Origin: Sialis fuliginosa
Lineage: Eukaryota > Arthropoda > Insecta > Megaloptera > Sialidae
Reading direction: 5' to 3'
DNA: 64,000 nucleotides
Assembly: GCA_961205875.1 (NCBI GenBank)
Contig: OY540822.1
Coordinates: 11,968,501 to 12,032,500, forward strand
The position numbers were made by a program, and so were the translations under genes. The notes beneath the pieces were generated by a model. That model saw only the letters and a program-made list of their open reading frames with translations. It was not told where the DNA came from and ran no database searches. This document shows, in pieces, positions 11,021 to 23,815 of the stretch (positions within the stretch are counted from its first letter, which is position 1; every line of letters begins with the position of its first letter).

Positions 11021-14000
11021 AATTGATATAATACAACCCATGTATTTTCACCTGTATTTTTATAAATACTCTGCAAGAAATTAGGTTTTTAGAATACTTA
11101 GACTCTAAAAATAAATACAAGACTAGAGTTATATTTATACAACTCAACGTAAATTACTTTCATTTTTGTTTTTAACATTGGCTTCTTAATAAAGCATATG
11201 TCTTTTATATCACACATTAAAAAGAGATATGTTTTTTTATCTAGACTACAATAGTACCTACACATGTTTTTCAACTCTTTTTCATTTTGTACTTCCCCAT
11301 TAGACGCGTTTCCGAGTAAAGCTTTTGTCTACTTACCTTACTCTACAAGATACATGTATAAACATGTGAAAGTTATCTCTATCACGCCTTTTCACGCCCA
11401 TTCACTCACTCACATTTTATCTATATGTGCACGTGAACCCAGCAAATTTTATTCACGTCCAAATTTCGGTGTTTTGAGTAATTATTAAAACAAGAGTTTC
11501 GTAATAAAATATACGAAATATAACTTCAGTTTTCATTCCTAAAATCTGTGAAATTGCAATAAATCCCTCGGTGGTCGTTTCAGACTTTATTTTCTTTAGG
11601 AAAATGCTTTCCTACTACGTATATTTATATATTTTGTGAACACATATGTAATAATTATTATACAGATAATATGCATCATATTTACATATTAAATATGTAT
11701 GTATTTGTATGATATGCCTTGTCGAATAAAACGAATGATAACTAATTTAATTTAATGATGAAAACATAATTGTATATTATGTATGTTTACATTTTTTCAA
11801 AAATAATGATGATGTTAATTAATTTGGTACTGTGTTTTTTTTTGTTTTTTTTTTTAATAATTTTGTTAATACAAAATACATTTTGTGCAGTAAATAGTGC
11901 ATTTACACATGCATATATTATATATATGTATATATGTATACATAGTGTGTTTACATTTAAATAAAAAGCATGGTAAGTATGTACAATGTACAATGTACAT
12001 TGTACACACTTGATACGTCTACACAAATACGTTATTAAAATAAAATTAATGTATAGATAAAATCATGTGTTGCACATAGTTATATGTTAAGTGTCTGGCA
12101 TGAAAAACTATGAATCCTTAATATAAAAAAGTGAAAATAATTACTTACCAATAAATTCATTTTTTTCTTAAATTCTTGATAAAATTTATTAACACGAATA
12201 TATATTTTTAACAACTCTATTATCACCGTTTTCTAATAATTTAGTAAATAACTTTAAGTAATATATATTTTAATAAATTTTATTTTAGATCTAAATCACC
12301 ATTTTATAAATTGACATATAATTAAGCAATACACTAATTCGAATTTAATTTTTTTTCTTATATATGATTTACTAAATTTTGATACGCCATGTTATAAATA
12401 AATTTTAAAAAACCATATTAAAATCATTATATTGTTAATTATATATTTAAATAATTAATAATAATAATAAGTCAATATGTAGAGAGATATCTGATAGAAG
12501 GTGGTTGTATATACGACTCAAAAATTTTAAACGTCCTACTGCGCCAGAGACTGGTTCAGCTCTGAAGCATGTGGTTGTATGGAAACTTGCTTGGACTGTT
12601 GGAAATGATTTTCACGGAAAGCTGCGATGCGCACGCCCGTGCTTTCCCCTGCATCCCTCTATATGTATACAGAGATATAACGGCTCTATACAGAGGTGAT
12701 GAATTTGTAGAATAATAATTATATCTCCGGAAAATTCGTTTCAAATAAAACTTACTCTGTTATATAATTTGTCAGTATCGGTTATATTATATATACATAT
12801 ATATATTTATATGAATAGGTGGGACTTTTTTTCAAGGGATACGCGGTGATGTGCGTACCCTTTAATAATTGATAAATATGGTGAATTGCTTATTTAAATA
12901 AATTCAGTTTAATATTTAATGTTATAAAATAAAATGGTTTATTTATTTTATTCCTCAAACGCTTGCTCTTCAAAATAATTAATATATTTATTTAAATAAA
13001 CGGCAAGAATTATATTGAAAAGAAAAAAATATATACATAAATATCTATCAATAAATTATTGTCACCTATCAAAAGATATACGAGCATTTTCCGATTTACT
13101 CAACGATGCATCTCAAAGGAAAAACAGTAAAGGAAATTAACAATTTCCGGTATTATCATTTTCATGATATTCGTTTATATTACAGATTGATTGATTATTT
13201 TTATAATTAATTTTCTTCTCTATATTTTATATAAGATCAATAATGTAATATTTTTTTAGTTATGTTCAACTGGTAGGCGTCTTGATTTTAATTATGGAAC
13301 AGTGTGTGGGGGGGACTTACTGTTTAATGATTCATCTTTTTCTTCGAACTTTTACTTTATTTGTAAGAATGAAATTAAAAAATAACTAACTTATTAATAA
13401 ATAAATAATAAAAATTGAATAAAATGATCCAAAACCATTAGTTTTAAATTTTGTCATAAAGAATGGAGAAACTTAAATTTATTATTAATAAATTACAGAA
13501 AATAAGACGCTTTTAGATTATACAGCTACACAAAGAAAGGTACAGAATATTTTCGGAAACGATTGTATTTCTACGTATTTTGAGGGATTGAATCTGAATT
13601 ATAACCCCGAAAAATCAAATTAGTTTTACGAGGTTATTTTCAAAATGAATTGGATAAGATGCTATTTTGACCTCAAATTCGGATTCAGCGCCTCCATATA
13701 CATAAAAATACAATACGGTTTCCAAAAAACTGCTATACCTTTTTTTGTTTATTTTTACATTTACGTTATAATTTTTAATTACTTAAGTTATTTAAAATAA
13801 GTTATATAATTAGAAATGCTCACATCTCACATGAACTATTACAATTATTATTAATCATCAAAAATAAGTGTTTGAAATACCTTAAATTCAAATTATTAAA
13901 TGCCAGAATGAAATTAATGAAGTTGTGAAACAATCCAAGGCATGATATTTTCTAAATTATGTTAATAATTTGTAACAACTTCATTTGTTGTTTGACCAAA

Positions 14001-15215
14001 ACAACTAATTGTGAATTTGAATCATAAAGGAACAGCGGCAAATATTATTAAATAAAAAATAAAATATGGAAAAAAATTGTAATTTTTTCAGTAGTTCGAA
14101 TATTTACAATACAACTCATAATTTGACAATATTTGTTATATATTTTTCGATAATTTAATATAATTTAAAATATAATAATAGTTTGCGTCACATTGCCACT
14201 CGATTTTAGTACAGATTTTCATGGGATGAAAATGATCTTAACCAAATTTTGTATGTAAAATTTGTTTTATTTATAATTTCAGTTTTAGCCGCCTGTCTCC
14301 TACTTCAAATTTACATGAAAAAAGAGATTAAATATTTATATGTAGGTACATTGATTTCCTTGTGTCCCGTAATTAAATTGTACACCATGTATTTTTGTAT
14401 TTATTTAAATTAATTGTTAAGTACGTATTGAAAATGTAATTTATTCATGAAAGTTTATATAATGAAATATATTTGATATTGTAATTAATGAACAATAATA
14501 TTCTTGTTTATATCTAGAGCCGCCTCAAGCTGTACAATCTGTAGTGCTTTCTGTAATTCTCAAGGTTGGCGCTTTAATTGCTAATAATATATATGTCAGT
14601 CTAAAAAGTTAGTTCTAAAAATATAATGCTGTACTCATATGACTGTGTGCATTATGCATACATGTATTGTGTATGGACTGTACATATAAAATTAAAAACA
14701 CTATTTTCGTTTTACTATAATTGGACCAAATTAAATTTTTTTTTAAACCATGTTTTTTTTATATAGTATAAATAATTAATCTTCAGCCCAAGCCCATACT
14801 TTTCTGTATTCTGCAGTATTTATTACAAATTCCAAGCACTTAAACATTTTCAGAAAATGCATTCTGAAATTTAAATTTTTAAAGTTACCACAAAATACTA
14901 TTTTTTTTCTTATATATCTACAATTAACTGTAACATTGGTAAAATGTTCACAATGAAATTTTTCAAAAAGTATGAATAATACAGATATTTTTATATTAGT
15001 TTAATTTGTAAATGCTCAAGAAGTAAAAACGACGAAAACATCGTAGAAAAAAATCAAAAAAACATTTCAAAGCTTTCATATGACTTTCAAATTTAGCTGC
15101 AATTTTTTTTACACTCGACGCTCGCTGCCAAAGTTGTATATATGTATATGAATTTTTTATTTTTCGATGCACCTTTTATAAACCTCTAACTTTTTAAGAT
15201 GTTAATAAAAATATT
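11021..15215. other. AT-rich intergenic DNA with a few less AT-rich islands
   Basis: No gene supported. A patch at 12530-12700 is noticeably richer in G+C and open on both strands, but no family was recognised. A 20-bp perfect palindrome lies at 11987-12006 (half site TGTACAATGT). The wording GAGCCGCCTCAAGCTGTA near 14517 resembles hAT-type ends. The rest shows nothing. Confidence 0.5.
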
Positions 15216-15560
15216 GCTTCCTCGCCATATCGAAGATACGAGAAGCTTTATGATCGTTTTAAAATGAGAAAAAAACATTATTCTCAGATTTCCCGTTACA
15301 GATCAAGACAAACATTATTCTTTCTGTATCTCTGTGTGTCTGTCCCCTGAATCCTTGAAATACGCATAATTCATGAACCACTGAACCGATATTAATGAAA
15401 CTTGGTTGGTTGGTTAGGTCTGGCTTGAGTACGGTCTCATTTCAAAATTTTTAAAGGGAGGGGTGACACCCCAAACATTTATTTTTAATGATATCTCAAG
15501 AAAGACACATGTTACGTGAAAATTTTATAGAATCTTTCTTGTAAAGCATTCAATATTGTA
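15216..15560 (+). mobile_element. GCTTCCTCG-family element, copy A
   Basis: Starts GCTTCCTCGCCATATCGAAG, followed by GATCGTTTTAAAATGAGAAA, a CTGTGTGTCTGTCC stretch, GAACCACTGAACCGATATTA and ATGAAACTTGGTTGG. The same order of blocks recurs at 27183, 28204 and 62356. The far end with GGAAGCAC is not evident here. No coding capacity. Confidence 0.75.
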
Positions 15561-15997
15561 CAATCCTTAAGGAAAAAAACTCCCTCAATTTTTTAACGAG
15601 TGTAATATGTAATTCAGTGATTTTATTGTATATTTTAAAAGGTACATTTATAAAATAAATTATAAAATTTAGTTTCCAATTAAGTGTTTTAAAAAATAGA
15701 ATGTTTTTAGTGGCGCATAACACAACATTCTTTTTGTAAAATACAATTATACAGATTCAAGCATAGGTATGAAAAATTCGGTTATAAAACATTTTTATCA
15801 AGAGATAAGCAAATGTATTAAAAAATATCACAAACAAAACATGAAATTTTGACCGGTTGCATATTTTGTGTCGCCTTGTCAAAAAAAATGTACCGGTAAC
15901 CGTTTCTATAGCTGCGAACCTTTATCGAAAAAACCACCTAAAGGGTGGATTAAAAAATACGTAACGTAATGTAGTATTTTGGAATAAATTCCAAATA

Positions 15998-16130
15998 ATG
16001 TACTGGCACCAATATTGTACAGTATATTGTTTTTTGGGGTTAATGGGCTTGTTTTTTGTAATTCTCATGAACACATGTTACTAATAATACAACTACCTCT
16101 TTATTAAATCAATATAAAAACTAAATTCAT
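15998..16130 (+). repeat. AGGTACTGG-family transposon, solo left end
   Basis: GTACTGGCACCAATATTGTA, then TTAATGGGCTTGTTTTTTGT and AATTCTCATGAACACATGTT match the left end of the family. No right end follows. Confidence 0.7.
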
Positions 16131-16177
16131 TTTTTTAATAAAACCTCGCTGAAAATTTCCTTTACTCGAAAAAAAAT

Positions 16178-16482
16178 TTGGAGACCATTTTTTGAAGGGA
16201 GGGGCATGGGCTGCGGCCCACAGATTCTCTTAGAGTGACTTTAGTGGCCCGTGTGTATATATGAATTTAGCATCACTCGTTTAAATGTTAATTTTGTCGT
16301 CAAGTTCACGCACTGATTTTTTTATAAAATTGGGAGACTATTTTTTTAGGCAAGGGGCGTGGATTGCGGCCCACAGGTTCTCTTAGAGTGACTTTGGTGG
16401 CCCGTGTATATATATGAGTTTGGTATCACTGGTTTAAATGTTTATTTTGTCACCAAGTTCGCGTACTGACTTTTTTTTATAA
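16178..16482. repeat. Tandem duplication, about 153 bp x 2
   Basis: GCGGCCCACAG occurs at 16213 and 16366, and the flanking sequences (GGGAGAC, TCTTAGAGTGACTTT, GTGGCCCGTGT, TATCACTGGTTTAAATG and its variant) align over the whole unit. The GCGGCCC-rich wording is typical of hAT-derived ends in insect genomes. Confidence 0.85.
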
Positions 16483-17216
16483 ATCCAGTACAACAATTTG
16501 TATTTACAGCTCATTAGACAGTAAATATCTGACTTCTACTTTATTTTTATGTTGTTATTTGAATACTTATATCGATAGAAGGTCGAGAGTAAGAAGTGAC
16601 ATTTTAACGAGAAGCTTATTGTTAGTAGAAAATTGTTATCCTCACATCATATTACTTATGTTCCTTTTTCTCCTTCGTTGGTTTAGTTTTACGTCTATTA
16701 ATTGTTCTTGGTATGTATACTATATGTATACAAAACTTTTTTAATTATTCCTAACATAACGATCAAGTAGAAATAATAGCCTAGTTTATGTACTTGAACT
16801 ATAATAATATATAATAACTGACTTATTAATAAATAGTAATATATATCTTATTGATTTCAAAGGATACGGACGAAATATGGCCCAAATGAACGATGCGTGA
16901 TAACAGCGGTTTTCAAACTTTGTCGACTCGCGGAGCTCGGCGAAACCCTTCCCACCCTTTGAAAAATATATCTTCAAATAATATTCAAATGGAATGCATT
17001 AATTTTCATATATAATTAAATGTATCTTTATATTTTTTTAGTCAACTTTCGAATTTAACACAGTTTGAAGATCACTGCGTTATAACAACCCTTATGTATG
17101 AAAAGTTAAATTCAACATAATACAATATTTATTTTATAAATTCGAAATCGATTTGAATAATATTTTTATACTTAATTTTTAAAGATTCATATTTTTGTAT
17201 GATTTAACACTATCTA
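16483..17216. other. AT-rich stretch with a possible hAT end
   Basis: GGTTTTCAAACTTTGTCGAC with CGCGGAGCTCGG near 16911-16940 resembles the terminal wording of hAT-type elements. Nothing else was recognised. Confidence 0.35.
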
Positions 17217-17585
17217 AGGTACTGGCACCAGTCTTGGCTTCATTAAGAGCAAGATATACTGTTTGTTTTTGGGATTGATGGGTTTTTTTTTCTAAAGTAA
17301 TGAGCACCCAGTAATAGACACTTGCTAATGGTTATTAAATGATAAGTACTGCAATACAAAAGTTATAAAATTAATATATATGAATAATATATGATAATAT
17401 AATAATTAATAAATAATAATTAGTCTAAATGTCCACCATTTTGACACCCATTGGCCGATTGTCATTAAATTACGCTATTTTATAATTAAGTATCTATAGA
17501 TTATGATTCAGTAATCAAATATCAATAAATATTTCTAATTTAGCACATTTAATTAAACAAGAGTCCAAGACTGGTGCATATACCT
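17217..17585 (+). mobile_element. AGGTACTGG-family non-autonomous transposon
   Basis: The left end AGGTACTGGCACCAGTCTTG is perfect. The right end reads AAGACTGGTGCATATACCT, with a small alteration. The interior matches 52539-53108 (CCACCATTTTGACACCCATT, GGCCGATTGTCAT). About 370 bp, internally deleted relative to the 570-bp copy. Confidence 0.9.
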
Positions 17586-20515
17586 TATAATCATTTATTC
17601 GTTTTCTTGGCTTAACTCACTATGAAGACATTCCAATCTCTTTTGAATTCATAACACTGTACTAGATTATTCAGCGAACATTTTTAAATCTTCTCAAAGT
17701 TTATGTGTCATATTTCCACGTCAATTTTATCTATCCACCCTATATGCATTCTGTGAATTGTGGTAAAGGGGGGCTTGTTTTGGGACACAGTAGCGCAGCT
17801 AACGTGTTACGTGAGACATCTATTTTTCATTGTGAACATTTTGCGATCTTATTCCAACTCCGTCATTCTTGCGTTATTTATTACTTTATTGAACTGATGC
17901 GGGGTAGATATATTTATAGGGTTATCTGCTATTTTATAGATCCTACCTGAGAATGTGTATATGTAATTAAACTGTAATGTTTTTTAGTTAGAAATGGCAG
18001 ACTCTTATTTAATAAATTTTATTACGTTTTCATCAGATACACAATTTCTATTGTAGCGACGTTCCCACGCTAAAATATTAGATTTCCAAAATTTTAATGT
18101 AAATATTGCATACACATTTATTTTTAAGAAATAACTTTATTTGCAGTCAGCCGACAACATTCTTTAGTTTACAATATTATAAAAAAAATTAATTTCTTAA
18201 GCCTGTTCATTTAGTTTTAAACACGTTCGATTTGGATATCCAAGGATCGGCGGTAAAGGTCCTATAAAGATCGGCGGTAAAGGTCCAATACAGCTTAAGG
18301 TTTCAAAAATGCCGACCGGGGTTTTTCCAAACGTTTTAAGTACGCTCTGAATTTTTCCCCCTCTCTAAATATCTATCGCTATCCTTTTCTAACCGCTCTA
18401 AAACAGGTTCTTTCATTTTTCGAGACAAGACACTTGGTTTCAAGTCCTGATATAGTTAACATCTCGCTACAATACCTTTGCGCTGATTACTACACATAAT
18501 ACATTATACATCTCATACAATAGATTTATTTATACAATAATTAATAAAGAAATAATTACTAAAACTTCAAAAGTGTTATCATTAAAAATGTACTTTGCAC
18601 ACAGTCACTAAACTATATTTAAGCATGTTGCTGTGTTATATTATTTTTTGTCCACAAAGAAAATGTAAAAGAGAAAAAAAAGATTTTTACTCAAACGTTT
18701 GTTCACATAGAAAGTAATATGTTTAATTTTCATGTTCTTTGATAGAACTTAATTACTATATACAGAGGCGGCTTTAGAAAGTCTGGCGCCCTGGTTGAGA
18801 TTTATTTTTCTACTCTCTCTCCCCCTAAAAAAATGTTCAAAAATCACCGAAAATGTCAATTAAAATTGATAAATTAACAAATAAGTTGAATAATCAATAT
18901 CTCAGCTTGGCGCGATCCTACAGACTCCAACTTTTTTTTAAATATAGCTTACATTATTAACTTTAAGACTATCAAATGCCCTAAGACCCCGTTCTCCTAT
19001 TATTAACAAATTAACTAAGAAATAATGGGTTATTTTTAAACGATTATTTAAACTCGAACATTGTTTTTTTTCGTATTTTAAGGGTTAAGTTAAAATAAAT
19101 CATTTTTTAAATGTTACTAGATAACAGGTGATTGTTTAAACTTAAATTTTATTTTATTTTCTTTTCTGTATGTTGAAAACTTTTTGGTACTTTTTCATTC
19201 AAACTCGAATATCGCAACAACAAAAAATATGTTAAAGACAATATTTTTAAAGTATTTTAAAGCTAAGAAAATTTTGGGGATAAAATAAATATTTCCCCGT
19301 GGGCAACTCTCAAAATTGCAAAAAAAAAAACATTTTTTTTATTTAACCACACACAAAAATACCCTTGAATTCGAATAGAAGATAATATTTCCTTCAATTT
19401 TCACACCATATAAGTAAAAAAACGATCTATTAGCACTACTTTGAAATTGAGCAGTTTTTTCGATAAAATTAGGTGGTTCTTTAATTTTTTTCACGAGTGT
19501 ATTTTCTATGATTTTAACACCTCTATTTTCTATACTAAAATGTATTTATATAAAAATTGTAGAATTCTTCAAACTTGATGAAAATCATTGATTGAAATAT
19601 AATGAAATCTATATATATCTACCTCTATCTGTTTGTATTTTCTACTGACCATAATTTCCTATTATATTCCAAGTTGATTAAACCATCGGAAATGTAACAT
19701 TGGTTGACTTAGAAGTGTTGTAATAACATATGGGGGGACTGACAGGATTCTAGCCCTAGGACCCGGGGTTAAGGAGGTATTTACGAATTAAAATTTTTAA
19801 TTGAAAGACCTAAAAAAACGTCTTTTAAAACAATCTTAAAAAAAAATTCTTATAGAAAGAACGTGTGGGGGCCATTTTCAACTACCTTTAAAAATTAATT
19901 TAATTTGTATATTATTTCATCTTGAATGTTTTCTTAAATTTTACATTGCACTTTATTCTTTACAATAATTTCAATATGTTTCGGATTATATTTTATAATA
20001 TTTTGCATCCCATTTTCAAATTTATCATATTTTTTTCCTATAACAACCAAGAAAACCCTAGTTTTAATTATAGTAGAATTATTGCAAAATTATAGAGTGG
20101 GTCGGATTACTGAGAGTTACTGATAATAATCTGACCCACTCTAGATTCCGGCCATTTTTGTGCAAGGAATAGCCGGATAAGCGAAAGTCTAGTGTATATA
20201 TATGTATATAACAATCAATAAAAATTTTCTTTTTATATAACTTTCTCATTGAAAACATTTTTAACATATAATAAAACGAAATGATATTACTATACTAACA
20301 ATAAGTAGTAAAAAACCATAGCACCCTTTTTATAGATAATATAGAATATTACAGCTACACTTTTTTATACATACTTTTAACATTTATTACACTTTATTAT
20401 CTTTTTCAAACCGACTTATGGTTGCTAAAAAACGGTTGCTTTTAGGAATTTTTGCAGAAAAATTATATATATATGTAAAAACAAAGTATTTGACTGTCCA
20501 CTGAATATACATATA
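17586..20515. other. AT-rich intergenic DNA
   Basis: No gene supported. It contains a short direct repeat of GATCGGCGGTAAAGGTCC (18246 and 18272), CAGAGGCGGCTTTAGAAAGT with CTGGCGCCCTGG at 18765 (hAT-like end wording) and a strong stem-loop at 20093-20143. The less AT-rich patch at 17705-17890 is open in one frame but unrecognised. Confidence 0.5.
20093..20143. repeat. Stem-loop, 17-bp arms
   Basis: TAGAGTGGGTCGGATTA pairs with TAATCTGACCCACTCTA across a loop of about 17 nt with a single G-T mismatch. This is unusually strong for the local AT-rich sequence. It may be the end or core of a miniature element. The following TCCGGCCATT and GCCGGATAAGCGAA wording resembles pogo/Tigger-type ends. 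Confidence 0.7.
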
Positions 20516-20516
20516 A

Positions 20517-20950
20517 AGTACTGGCACCAGTCTTGAACATTTTAAAATTAAATGTACTAAATTAGAAATTTTTGTTGATATTTGATTACTTTAATTACTG
20601 GATATTAATCTATGTACCTACATTTAACTGTCTTACAGCGTGATTTGATGATAATTGATCATTTTTTAAAAATACAAGTGGAAAAATAATTATCGCGGTT
20701 CAGCACACTATCAAGAAAAGTGTATTTTCTTATGTAAATACTTTACATTGTTTTCAATTTTATGACTCTTTATTTAATAACGTTTGTGTTGTGTTCATCA
20801 CATTTCTGGTTCTACATTGTTCATTACTGGAGAAAAAACATATACAAAATAAAAGACTATAATTGCGGATTTTGGTAATTAATTGATTTAATAAAGAGGT
20901 AGTTGTTTTATTAGTAACATGAGTTCATGATAATTACAAAAAAAAAACAA
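20517..20950 (-). mobile_element. AGGTACTGG-family non-autonomous transposon, truncated
   Basis: Begins AAGTACTGGCACCAGTCTTG followed by the right-end interior read in reverse (AATTAAATGTACTAAATTAG), then TTCATTACTGGAGAAAAAAC and GAGTTCATGATAATTAC. The second terminal repeat is missing. Confidence 0.8.
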
Positions 20951-22641
20951 TAAACTTTATGTATATTTGTATTCTAAAATTGACGGTAATGTTATTGAGA
21001 ATATAATTTTGACCGTCTACTTGGGCCTTAAGAATCATCAATGATAGTAAATTGAAGAATAGTTTACAAACTATTTGAACAGCAATTTCTACCTAAATCA
21101 ACGTCCACAACTATCATAACTTTATAATTTGTAAATTAATTGTTGCCATACTTCGGTCAATATACAATAAGTGTAAAGCTACAGTTTCGCTAGATGAGTG
21201 ATTGCAGATTTTAATGAGAAAATTTGTTATCGTAAATTAACATATATTATACATAACATAATATTTTAATGTTTTGACTGTCATATACAAAATAAATAAA
21301 ATTTTGATGCTTTTATATTCGCTGAATTTTTTATGTCAGTTAAAAATATACTAATTAAATGAAAAGTATAAATTTTTCTTAATTTATACTTTTAATTTAA
21401 TTAAAATGAATAATTACAACATAGTTAATATTTATTATGAACTTTAATCTTCTTTAGTCTAGAAAAATGTTAGTATCGTAAAACATTTCTTTTCAATCTT
21501 AATCGGATAAAATGTTATTTAAGATAGGAAATGTCAGAAGACAGATTAAATGCATTGGCAATTTTATCTATTGAATCGGATTTATTGGAATCAACATTAT
21601 ATGACAATATAATTAGATTATTTACAGAAAAAAGCAAAGCAACGTGTAATGCTTAGGGTATAAATTTATCGAATTTTTTACTTTGATTAATTTTTTTTTA
21701 ATATTAATAATTTTGTTATATTTGATAACATAGAATATAATTTAAAAAGAAATAAATAAAATACTTAAAAACTATGTATTTTAAACATAAAATTTCAATT
21801 ATTTGTTTTCAAATTGGTACAACTAAAATGACAAGAGAGATAGAGTTATGCTAATCTAGCAGAGTTGGAGCGAAAAACGACAAATTTTCGTGCAACTGTT
21901 GCGAGAATTAGTACACTCGTATTTTAACGTAGAAATTAATATAGTGTTTTTAATAATTACAATTCGGTTTAGTGTCTTAAAACTGATATATATTTTCTAT
22001 TTTTAAGAAGATTTTAACTGGTAGGATTGAATTTCAAAAACATACCACCCATTTCCCCCCACTTACCGTATATTTAATAATTTACAAACATTTTTTCAAA
22101 TAATCAAATAATAAATAAAAGTTAAAGATCACTGCAAAAGTCTTATTGTAGAATTTCGAATAATACTGAAGGCTTGGAGGTGGAGTGAAATGAAAAACAT
22201 CGATTTCAAATCTCCTTTCAAAAGTAATCCTGCTTCAAAATTATAAATCGACAAACAATAAAATACAAATCATAATAACGGATTATGAAAATGTCAAAGC
22301 AAAGGAATATTCGCAGTTAACATTAAACAATTAAAAATATAATCACGTAAATATCTGGAATGTTGAGAGAAGCTAAGAGTGCAACTGAAATTGGTATAAT
22401 TGCGCATGCATCTATCGTACCAAAAGCTGTCACTTTCCTCGAAACAGAACCAACAAGCGCGCGTTTGGCGCACACACAAACAAAAGTCAACTCGAAAGGA
22501 AGTAGAAATAAAACGCGTATTTGTAACGAGAGAGAAAGACGCAAGTTTCAGGACCGTATTACCGTCAATACAAACCTACAGGGTGTATAATTTTAAAAAC
22601 GATTATTTTTAGCAGGGTTCCAAATGATATATTATCACGAT
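20951..22641. other. AT-rich intergenic DNA
   Basis: No gene supported. A less AT-rich patch at 22360-22560 (GCGCGCGTTTGGCGCACACA) has open frames on both strands but no recognisable product. A small AT hairpin lies near 21362-21393. Confidence 0.5.
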
Positions 22642-22859
22642 AAGGGTCGATCCACACTATCGTGCCAGTCCCGGTCTGGTCTCGCTCCAATCAAATAAAT
22701 AAACAATAAACAATGAAAGCATCCACACTATAGGTATCGTGCCGATTTTGCTCCAGTCAAATATTCAGTATCGGAGCGTGATTGGACCGAGACCGGCACA
22801 TTGTTTATTGTATATTTATATTTGATTGGAACGAGACCGGATAGACTGGATCGACCCTA
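22642..22859. mobile_element. Fold-back miniature element, GGGTCGATCC type, copy 1
   Basis: AGGGTCGATCCACAC faces TGGATCGACCCT, and the interior is largely palindromic (CGGTCTGGTCTCGCTCCAAT against ATTGGAACGAGACCGG). A second copy lies at 49544-49737. It is GC-rich compared with its surroundings. No coding capacity. Confidence 0.88.
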
Positions 22860-22894
22860 ATTGTCATGATAATAAAAAAAACATAGTAAATGTA

Positions 22895-23015
22895 CAGTGC
22901 TTCCTCGTGCTAAATTCACCAAAGGTAGTTAATTATTGAACAATTTTAAAAAACACATGGTTAACCATTTCATTTTTAAACAATTTTATTAAAAAAATCT
23001 TTATTCGACATTTTT
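22895..23015 (-). repeat. GCTTCCTCG-family element, terminal fragment
   Basis: GTGCTTCCTCGTGCTAAATT, then AGTTAATTATTGAACAATTT and GGTTAACCATT are the reverse complement of the right ends at 27700-27754 and 62880-62987. Confidence 0.7.
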
Positions 23016-23201
23016 CTTACTACGCGCCTGAATATTTATCTGTATATTTCAATCTAAATATAAATTTTTCTTTTATGCAAACATCAAAATGACATTTAAT
23101 ATGTCAAAGTAAATAGCTGTTTGAATAAACAAATGACGATTTTTTTAAGCAAACTGTTTCATAGTATGAAATTTTTTGGTTTTGATTTAGTAATTAAGTA
23201 A

Positions 23202-23815
23202 CAAAATGGTAATTTTTACTTCCATGTAATACTGTCGAAATTCGTGTCCTAAATAAGAGCAGAATCTGATTATACATATTACCTTCAAAACGTAAAGAAA
23301 AGTTGATTTCCGCATGGCGGCTGGTGTATGTGTCTGGATTTAAAATTTTCTTTCGTTCATGATAACTACTGTAACAATACACCGATTTGAATTATTTTTT
23401 AGGGAAAATTTCAGTGAGTACTCCAAACCTATCGATTTTGGTGTTAATTGGATTAAGGGTTTTGGAAATATTCGAAATTTTGTAACTATTATCGTCTCTA
23501 AAAAGGTTGTTGCGAGTATTATCTCACTAATTTTTATAAGACTTGATACATTTGTTGTTCAATTGAACCTAAGGAATACTTATTTTTTAGTACGTGCCTG
23601 AACAGCCGTTGAAAGTTTGAATTTTAAATACTAATTAATACGTTTAATAATTCACGTTGCCTTGGAAACAAATGCAATTAAATTCAAATTGCCAAATTAG
23701 TTACTTTACAAATGTGTTTTATATTATTGACATTAGGACATTAGAAAACTAAAATTAATAATGCAAAGGTGAGTTTTATTTCTGACAAATCTCATTGAAA
23801 TTTTTCATTTATTAA
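23202..23815. repeat. Dispersed repeat, copy 2 of 2
   Basis: Aligned with 10457-11020 through the blocks listed for that copy. It has extra sequence near 23340-23380, TCTGGATTTAAAATTTTCTT and CGTTCATGATAAC, not seen in copy 1. No intact frame. Confidence 0.8.

Noticed and set aside
11770..12026. Overlapping frames on both strands rich in Ile/Tyr/Met
   Set aside because: They arise from TATA/ATGTA simple sequence and the TGTACAATGT palindrome. No coding features.
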